Origin: Protaetia brevitarsis | Taxonomy: Eukaryota > Arthropoda > Insecta > Coleoptera > Scarabaeidae | DNA: 64,000 nucleotides | Reading direction: 5' to 3' | Assembly: GCA_004143645.1 (NCBI GenBank) | Contig: RXPK01002180.1 | Span: 1 to 64,000, forward strand | In this document: piece by piece, positions 38,101 through 47,100 of the stretch | How the letters are laid out: each line of letters begins with the position of its first letter | Numbering within the stretch: the first letter of the stretch is position 1 | The notes under the pieces: generated by a model | Databases searched by the model: none | Told to the model about the DNA's origin: nothing | The model's input: the letters and a program-made list of their open reading frames with translations, nothing else | Made by a program: the position numbers and the translations under genes

Positions 38101-41100
38101 TATGTACATATTATAGATGCTTACAGATCACCTACAGTCACTACATACATATAAGTATAGAATTTACAAGAAAGAAATCTATTTATAATTGAAGAAGTAA
38201 ACTGGAAAAAAAAAGTTACTTGAACATCTTTATGTTAAGGTGCTAGAATTTGTTGTAATTTTAAATATGAAACGTGTGGACGTTTGACTCTTAAATTGAG
38301 TGTCAGAAAGACACATAAGCTAATAAAAAAATAGATTTGTTCAATATTTAAGTATTACGTATTTTTATAAGCAATAAATGTTTTTAATAGCAGTTTTTTT
38401 TTTGATTTAATGATTTTTTATCGTTTTAAAAAGTTTAAACTTTTGTTTACACTTTGATGGTTTGATGTAATCCTAACAGATTATAATATTTATTTAATCT
38501 ATCTTTGTAAATCGGTAGCATTGTTTATATTTTATTATTATTGATAAATTTATACAAAAAAGTATCACACTGTTAACATGTATTAATTACATAGATTTCT
38601 TGTGGGTTTTTGGGTTATGGTCTAAAACTTATTATTATTTATAACGTGTTAAAAAAAATTACCTTGGACACATTCACACTAACCTTGTATATTATTGGGT
38701 TTAATATACAGCGTTTAGTAAAAACTGTGCTTTAAGACTATGTACCATCTTTCTCAAATTAAATGCCAATCTAAGCCTAATAATTTTTTGATTATTTATG
38801 CAACCGAAGATAGAGTACACTTAAATATTAATTAATTAAAAATGATTGGGAAAGAATTCTGAATTACATATCGCTAGGTATAGAGTACTTGTAGTTTCTT
38901 GTAGTTCTAGCAGTAATATGATTATATTTTTTGAGGCATTAACGATTATTTTCTCAATTTCTGTATATTCTTTGAAGGAAATTATGAAAATGAAAAAGTA
39001 ATTTTTATGGTTGAGTATTTTGGCAGTGGCCAGTTTTGTGTAATTAACAGTTAAGTAATTAACATATAAATAAATAGTCAAAAAGAAACTAAGGTGGAAT
39101 AGACGCAGAGGTAGGAGAGAGCTACTAACAGCCTAAAAAATGGTCAGATATAAACTACCATTTAATGATAAAACTTGGTAAAGAAAGAGTTGATACTGAA
39201 GTATTTGATGAACTATTTATGAAATGTGCAAAAATTCCTAATAAAAAAAGGGGTACAGGTTTTAAGGTTTTGATAGTTGGCAGTTTTTCGATAATTGTTT
39301 TTTTTTTGACAAGTTTTTCTAGTTTTAGTAGTTCACAGTATTAGAGGCAGTTGACACTTAACAGTGCTGTAGTCATATTTTTTTTATTTGGTACTGACGA
39401 TTATTTCTTCAATTTGTATCCATTTTCTAAGGTTATAAAAAAGACAAGTACTTTTGATAGTTGCCAGTTTTGACAATTGACATTTGAGAGTTTTCGATAG
39501 TTGACAGTTTTGACATTTGGAGTATTTAGGCTATAGGAAACGACAAGTAATTTTGATAATTGGCACTTTTGATAATTAACATTTAGTACTTTTCGATGTT
39601 TGTTAGTTTTGAGAGTTTTAACAGTACTGTTTACTGTATCTATAGCTAAAGTTTTTTGTTGATTTCTCAAAATTTGAATACATTTCATAGACTATGAAAG
39701 TGGTAAGCAGCATGATAGTTGACAGTTTTAACAGTGCAATAATTGAAGAGGTCAGTGCGAAAATGGGCCAATACACATTAGAAATACATGGAAATTAGAC
39801 GCTTGTTGCAATGCCGCCTTCAATACCACCTGACGAAGTATTAAGGATTATTTGTAAATTTTCTGGCTTATAAATAGGAAAAATAATTTTGGCGGTTGTC
39901 GATATGACGGTTGATGGTGTCAACAATATTATAGTTAATTTTTTTAAAACATAGCACACATTATTTTGTACATAATGAAAATGGCTACTAATTTGACAGT
40001 TTACGGTTTTGACAGTTGACAGTCTTAGCAATATATGTATAATGGATTGCATATACAATAAAATCGCGTACTGTTAATTTTATGAATGGTGAAGGTGATT
40101 CTCTTGTGACGTCTACTTTGACATTAGTCAATTTAAATTAAAATGTCAAAGTTAAGCGAAAGCAATAAAATATTAATGTTATCAAAATTGGAAGAGGGTT
40201 ATACAAAAGAATGTTGTTCGAGTTACTAACAAAATTTTGCGTTTGATTCAACAGTTATACGAAATCTATGACATGTATCAAATCTAAAGTCAGTTTACAT
40301 TAACAAATAATCTTAAAAACTTGTCAAATCGACATTCAAGTTGTACGCGATTTTATTGCAAGCCTGTGTACATTTTGTGGACTATGAAAATGACAGGTTG
40401 ATAGTTTTTACGTTTAAAACTGTCAACTGCCAAATAAGTTATCATCGGTAATTAATAATTTTTGAAATATTAATGATTATTTCCTTAATTTACGGAGATT
40501 TTGTGACGTATGCATATGACAAGTAATTTTGACAGTTGACAGTTTTGGTGGTCGAGAATTTTTGCAAGCGACAGTCGTTTTTGATGATCGTCCGTTTTAA
40601 CCCAGCATTTATCAGGATCTTAATAAATCAACAAATATTCTTTGAAAATTTAAAAGAACTAATTGTCAAAAATGAGCGCACTCGATTTGACTGACCTCTT
40701 TGTTGGAAATAGACACCAGGCGAAATATTCCCAGGAGACAACTGCCCATTCACCGGACTGCCGTCCCCGATCAAGAGTCTCTTGTCGCTCCTGGGCGATT
40801 CCATTTCCAGTATCATATTCTCCGAAAATCCGGTTCACCACTGAGAACTGCGTACCGCTCACTTCACATTTTATTATTCAGATTCATCTCGAACATACAC
40901 AAAGACTGGGGACAGAGAGAGAGTCGCTAATAAACACTATACAGAGGTGGAGCCAATAGGTACGCACTAATTCACTAATTCGATCCCGAATGTTTGAGGA
41001 AGCATTTAGTGGGTACGGTATTTCGTCGCCATCAAGGATCAACGCGACTCGCGAGGTCTGGGAAGGAGACGGACACAGTTCGACTTATTTTGATGATTAT

Positions 41101-44100
41101 GGGCTTCGCGAAAAGCGGGATTAACATCAGCAGTTTTCGTAACTATATGCACCGATTTTGCAGCACGTAGCGTTATACTATAGAAATACGAGGAAAACGC
41201 TGAGCGAATAGTAACTGAGCCGAGATTAGATAAAGAAAATATTCTTATTCACGAGGTTTGCGACCGACAGTATCTAGATTCGCCTTATCTGTGGCTCTGT
41301 TCGGAAAAAAAAAAATAACTTGGAATCTTTATCTGGCGCGCATGCTGTGTTAATTAGTGTGTAAACATTGTTAAGATGGTGGCCGATTGTATGTCTGTAT
41401 CTGAGATCAGTTTCTATACAGGTGGTTGCAGACTAATTACAGTCTGTGTTGGTTGTTCTGCTTGTTATTTTTCTTTGTTCTATTGCTTTGTCAAATGTCA
41501 ACAAACTAGTTCTTTTAAGAACGAAATGGTCAGTATCTAGTGTGTGTGTAGTCATATTTGGTGGTACAGGGGCGGCTTTTGTTGTCTATATTAGGCGCGA
41601 ATGGGAATTTATACGGGACGTGAGAATTATAACAGACAGCTTATCTGTATTAGAGGTGTTAGGGAATTTAAAAAATCCGACTGATTTGTTATTAGTAAAG
41701 TGCGGCGGTTTTAGGTTTTTAACCTCCACCATATCCCCACCACATACCGTTGCGGTTGGTAGAGCCAAATATAATACTATAGTTCGTCTCAACCTTAAGA
41801 TGCAGTATACGTCTTATGGGAATTCGATTCGCGATTGCCAAATCGTCGCATCAGCTGCATATTGCTACTTCCGGTTGCATTATTTGAGGTTATGACAATT
41901 AAAATGCATATATCAGTATATGTTACTATCTTCTCTATGATATATGTTTATGTGGTCTCATACGTGGATATGTGGATACGAAAAGGGAGCTATAAAGCAG
42001 CAATTGCTTATATGCTGAAGAAAGAAGCTGAATTGAAGCAATTATAATCGTTATCTCGCAAACTTTTTTCGGTTTCTTTTTAAACGGAATCTGTGGAAAA
42101 CAGTAAAATATAAAAAACCATATACTGTTTTTATTTAAGAATCAGTAAAAAAAGAGCCGATAACTTTATTTATTATTACTCATTAACGTAATTTACATTT
42201 CGAACATTTATTTATTGTATATGGGGTATGATACAATTTATTAAATTCAAAGAAATAGATACAATCCTTTAATTAATTATAGTTTCCACGTTTGTAACAA
42301 AAATAGCTGGAATCATACAAATGCCCACATAATACAATAATATTTATGAAAGGAATAGTAATTACACACGTCTTATCTAAATTTTTGAATGATGATGAAT
42401 CTGTTACACGAATAATGAATTCTTCAATGTCATCTTGCAAATTATCCACTGTCCACATTCCCTTTTCAATATTTTTTACATGTTTGATGTAGTTTTGCCA
42501 ATTAGCAACAGTTACAGTGCTATACGCTCTTTGAATTAGTTCCTCCATGTCTTTACCTTAAATGTGGTATTCATTTTTATGCAGTTTTTTACTTGTGCCC
42601 ATACCATTTCAATGGGATTTAACTCGCAATGGTAAGGTGGTAATCGCAGAACATGATGACCGTTTTCTTTAGCAAGTTCATCAATCCTGCTTTTATCATA
42701 CTGCGGTTTAATTTGTGACACGCAAAACGGCAAGTCCCTTTTTAACATATCGTCAGTTGTTGGAATTTGTTTCTCACGGAGCCAATCTATGATATCAGTT
42801 TTTCTCCATGCTGCCGTTGGAATTTTTTCTAATTTTCTGCAGTGATAACGAAGCATTGGCAAGAACAATAATTGACATCTGCGTATGTTTGGAAGTAATT
42901 TCTTAATAAACCAATCCTCGTATGTTTCTGAGTCCATCTCATGATGAACATCAGCAGTGTTTTTCTTGCAGAGAAATGTATATTCAGCACCAGGAACAAA
43001 TCCATTATCATCACCAGCATGGACTAATTAACGTGGAACTTAACTGTTTTAAAACTACGATGATGACGATTGACAACAGTTGATGCTAATAGACAGATGA
43101 CAGATAGGTATTGGTGCCGACACCGACATATGTAAATAAGTGGCAACATATAAATCGGAAGTGAAGATAGCGTTAGTGACAGCAACTAGGGATAGTAAGA
43201 GATGCACAGTGGCTATTATATCCCATACTGCATCTTAAGGTTGAGACGAACTTTAGTATACATATGGTCAAAGACGTATAGTTCCGCTGGCGTACTATAG
43301 AGCGGCGCCACTGTAGCTTCTTCGCGGGGGCAGTTAAAAAGCGGCGGGGCAAGAGAAGTACGAAAATAAGCAGTGGACCAAGCGAATTATGTACTTGATA
43401 TGGAAGCACTTGAGTATTACAGCTGTGGGTAATTCAGAAATCTATTCCTATTGGCAAAATTCAAATTTCCCACCATAATTTTTAGTAACTTAAAACATTC
43501 AAGTCTGAATTACCAACGATTTTGTATTACAATACAATCTTCACCAGTAAGTATAAATAATCGCGGCAAATATGAATTCTACCCTCTGGCATATAAATAA
43601 GTGGATGGTCTGTGGATCGGATGTTAGGTGTTAGTTCTGCGGTTTATATTTATCCAAGTTATTTTACAGAATGAATGTATGTTTGGAGAGTTGTTCTTTA
43701 TGAATCCATCTATTATACTTTATCGCTATTTAATTAACGTACTAAACAGAGATACACTATAATCGATGATTTTTATTGAATGATTTATAAAATTCCAATT
43801 TTATGATTTATTATAAAAAGTCTGCATTTGCACTTGATTGCATATCTATAAAATTTTCTAGTATTATGTCTCATTTCCAAAAGCAATCTGAGATTTACTA
43901 AAAGCAGCCAACGAAAAAAAAATGAAAATCTTTCCTAGAAATAAATGCGGGAAATTTGAATTCTGTTAATTCTCTCCTGTTTTTCAATTTTTTTATTATT
44001 TTTTTGTTACAAATATATAGTTTGACAGTTCTAACCATTATAAGATATGTACAATAATATAATATCCAACAATTATACTTTCCTATATTGATTCTACAAA

Positions 44101-47100
44101 CAATGAAACAGAAAAAGTTGAAGAGCGACAAAAGCTTATGTCTGATGCTAGCGTACTTATACTTGTACACTTTAACAAAATTAAAAAAAATACCTTAAAA
44201 GTGCAAGCAGATAATAATAATGTTGCATATTTTTTTTTTGTAAAGACCCCTCCCAGTAAACCAAATTCTAATTGCGCGCAATTATTTTTGGTAACTTCAA
44301 CATTAAAGCATGAAGTAACCTACGATTTTGTATTACATTAACGGTTATTTGAATACCTTTAAGTTGAAGTTACCGAATATAATTGCGGAAAATTTGAATT
44401 TTGTTTACCGGGCTGCAATTGAAACTTGTACTATAATGTTTTAAGTTACATTTTAAGCGAAATGATTAAAAAAATTTCTTGTTCGATGCGCCATCGACTA
44501 TCCTATGAAAACAGTAAACAATAATTTTGGAAACAAATATGAGCTTATGTTCTTCAAACATCATGGTATTTCTGAGAGTGAATTAAAAAAAAAAAGAAAA
44601 AATTATAGATTTTATAGATACACTTTTTTAATGTTTTCTGATATTTTCATTTCAGTTTTTAGCAAGATAATATTCTTTCGCTGTTAACTGCAGATATATT
44701 GACAAGAATTAGCAAAAAGAAAACATAAATTTATATATCAAGAAACAAAGATTATTTTAAATGTTCACTAGTCCACTCAAAGCAAAAATATTTTATCATC
44801 GCAAATAAATCAACAGTGGTAAATAAGATATAATATGTTCTATGAAAAAGTTAATAGGCATTTGACGAAATAAATAAAAGCAAATATTCCGTGTGTATAG
44901 CTTCGCTTTAACACAAAAATATGTTTTAATTTCATAATAAAACGAATATTAATCCATTGAGCCAATTTGTGTGTTTTGGTTTTTGTTTTATTTACTAAAC
45001 TGTTACTTGCTTTGACTCCTTTAATATTCATTTCATAATAATTTTGCGAAATGACAATTCATTTATGAATGCTCTACCTCTTCGCTGCGCGCGCAGTTAA
45101 ACCACTTTCATTCGTCTCGCACCGACTCTTCGGTTATCTTATATTTTTACGCGTTTGTGCAACGGAAATTTTCCACTTACGTTTAATCACCTCAGATCAC
45201 ATTTAATATTTGTTTGGTCGTACACTTTTCTAAAATCAGCCTAGCTGGGACATCTATTGTATGCCAGTGGCATAATTACCTGACCTCTCAAAAATTGAAA
45301 ATTTGAAACGATTATATCGTTTATATAAATTAAAAAAACAGCAAAGGACTTAGATGCAGCCCATTTAGCACCCCTGATGGAGAAGCAACCGAGAAGTGGA
45401 ACACATATTCACTTATTTAAAACCATCTGTGATGTGCCATGAATGTAATTACAAATGTCACAGAAGAAGGTTCATTAAAAAAAATCGAAATGTTATAGTT
45501 ATCGTGTTTTTTAATTATGATTATTAATAAAGTCAAAAAAAAAAAATCCGATACACCAATTTTAGTTAAGATAAGAATTCCAAAATAAAATTTGAGTATT
45601 AATTTGCTATGCTGTAACATAAACCTGAATGCAATGCATTACTTAGATACTGATAATTGAAAGAAGAAAAAAATCATCAGTCTAAACTTCTGCAACACAA
45701 ATCTTGTTGTTTGTAATTTGACTACCAGCAAATGTTTATATACATACATTGTATGTAGTTTATGCGCATGCATGTATGTTTTTGCCTTTTATTTACCATT
45801 AAAGATAACAGCCGTGTGCTATAAAACAAACGACATTTAAAACATTTTACTGTTGAATATTTTGTCATTAATTACCGATGGCGTATGTTAGTGAGAATTG
45901 AGTTACGTAAATGTATTTATTCTTATGTATAATTCAATATCTCACTATAGGTTTCCATTTCTAAGCGCATATATAATACAATTATTATACATAGTAGATT
46001 GATTCTGATGCATAACGTATTTATCAGCTAGAAAGGATGTGTTAACTATTGATGTAAATATGCGATTAATAATTAATATACACAGAGTATTATTTTTATG
46101 TGGGCGCTAAAGAGATGTTAATTGATGTGGTGTTATTTTCATATGTGCATCGGCTTACATGAATAAATGAATAATAATCTCATTGTTATGAATCTAGGAA
46201 TTCTGGATGCATTTTGTTTGTGTATTTTCAATGATTCTAAAATCTTGTACAATTTATAATTATTCTTATGTTAGGATTTGTTTGATATAAGTGTTGGTTT
46301 TCGACAAACGAAATGAACTATAATTTGATCTGTAGTAGATATGCTATCAAGAGTTCTGGCACAAAATCCTATAAGGTTTACATAGGAGGTCTAAATTTAC
46401 TTTACTTCTGGTTTTTCCGGATGCCTATCACAGTCTCTAAATAGTTATCGAAACAGGTCAAGCAACTGCTTCAACAGCTTTTGGTACAGCTTGAACAGCT
46501 CCTGAAACGGCTTAAACATCTCCTAGAGCATATCTACTCCAATATACAAAATAGTTTTTTCCATTAAAATTTAAAACAAATACTGAGAAAGTCAGAAAAC
46601 CTTAAAGGAAACGATTGAATTGATTATATACATACATATTAGGTCACTAGGGGGTTCGTGGAAAGAAAATGTGTAATGGAGGATGGATATAATGATCAAA
46701 GAATAACTTGTGAACAAAAAGCACTCACACGACTAAAAATTTATGAACAAGAAGTTCATAAAAGATAAGGAGTTTTGTTGGCGCATCGTGGAAGCGTACG
46801 AGTCCAAGATATAAGAAAGCGTCCAATATATAAGAAGCGTCCAAGCACTCATCCCCCGCTACTTGGATTCCAAGCTACTGCGCGTCTAAACTGTTCTTGA
46901 TAAAGCTATGAAAATCGTGAACTTTATCAAATCAAGGGCCTTAAACTCAAGGTTTTTCAAGTCTGTTTGTGAAGAAATTAGCAGCCTCCATATCGGCTTA
47001 CTTTACCATGCAGAGGTTAGTTGGTTTTCCCGTGGAAAAAGTCCTCCAAAGATTGTTTGAGCTTAGGTTAGAAGTGCAGTTATTTTTTGAAGGTAAACTT

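Noticed and set aside
39401..39688. 95-codon reverse frame with repeated VNYQKCQLSKLL-like lines
   Set aside because: Produced by the TTGACAGTTTTGACAG repeat, not by a gene.
40659..40862. Second reading frame in the orphan island (SGTQFSVVNRIFGEYD..) whose donor phase would fit the Kir exon
   Set aside because: No ATG and an in-frame stop just upstream; composition is less protein-like than the ATG frame.
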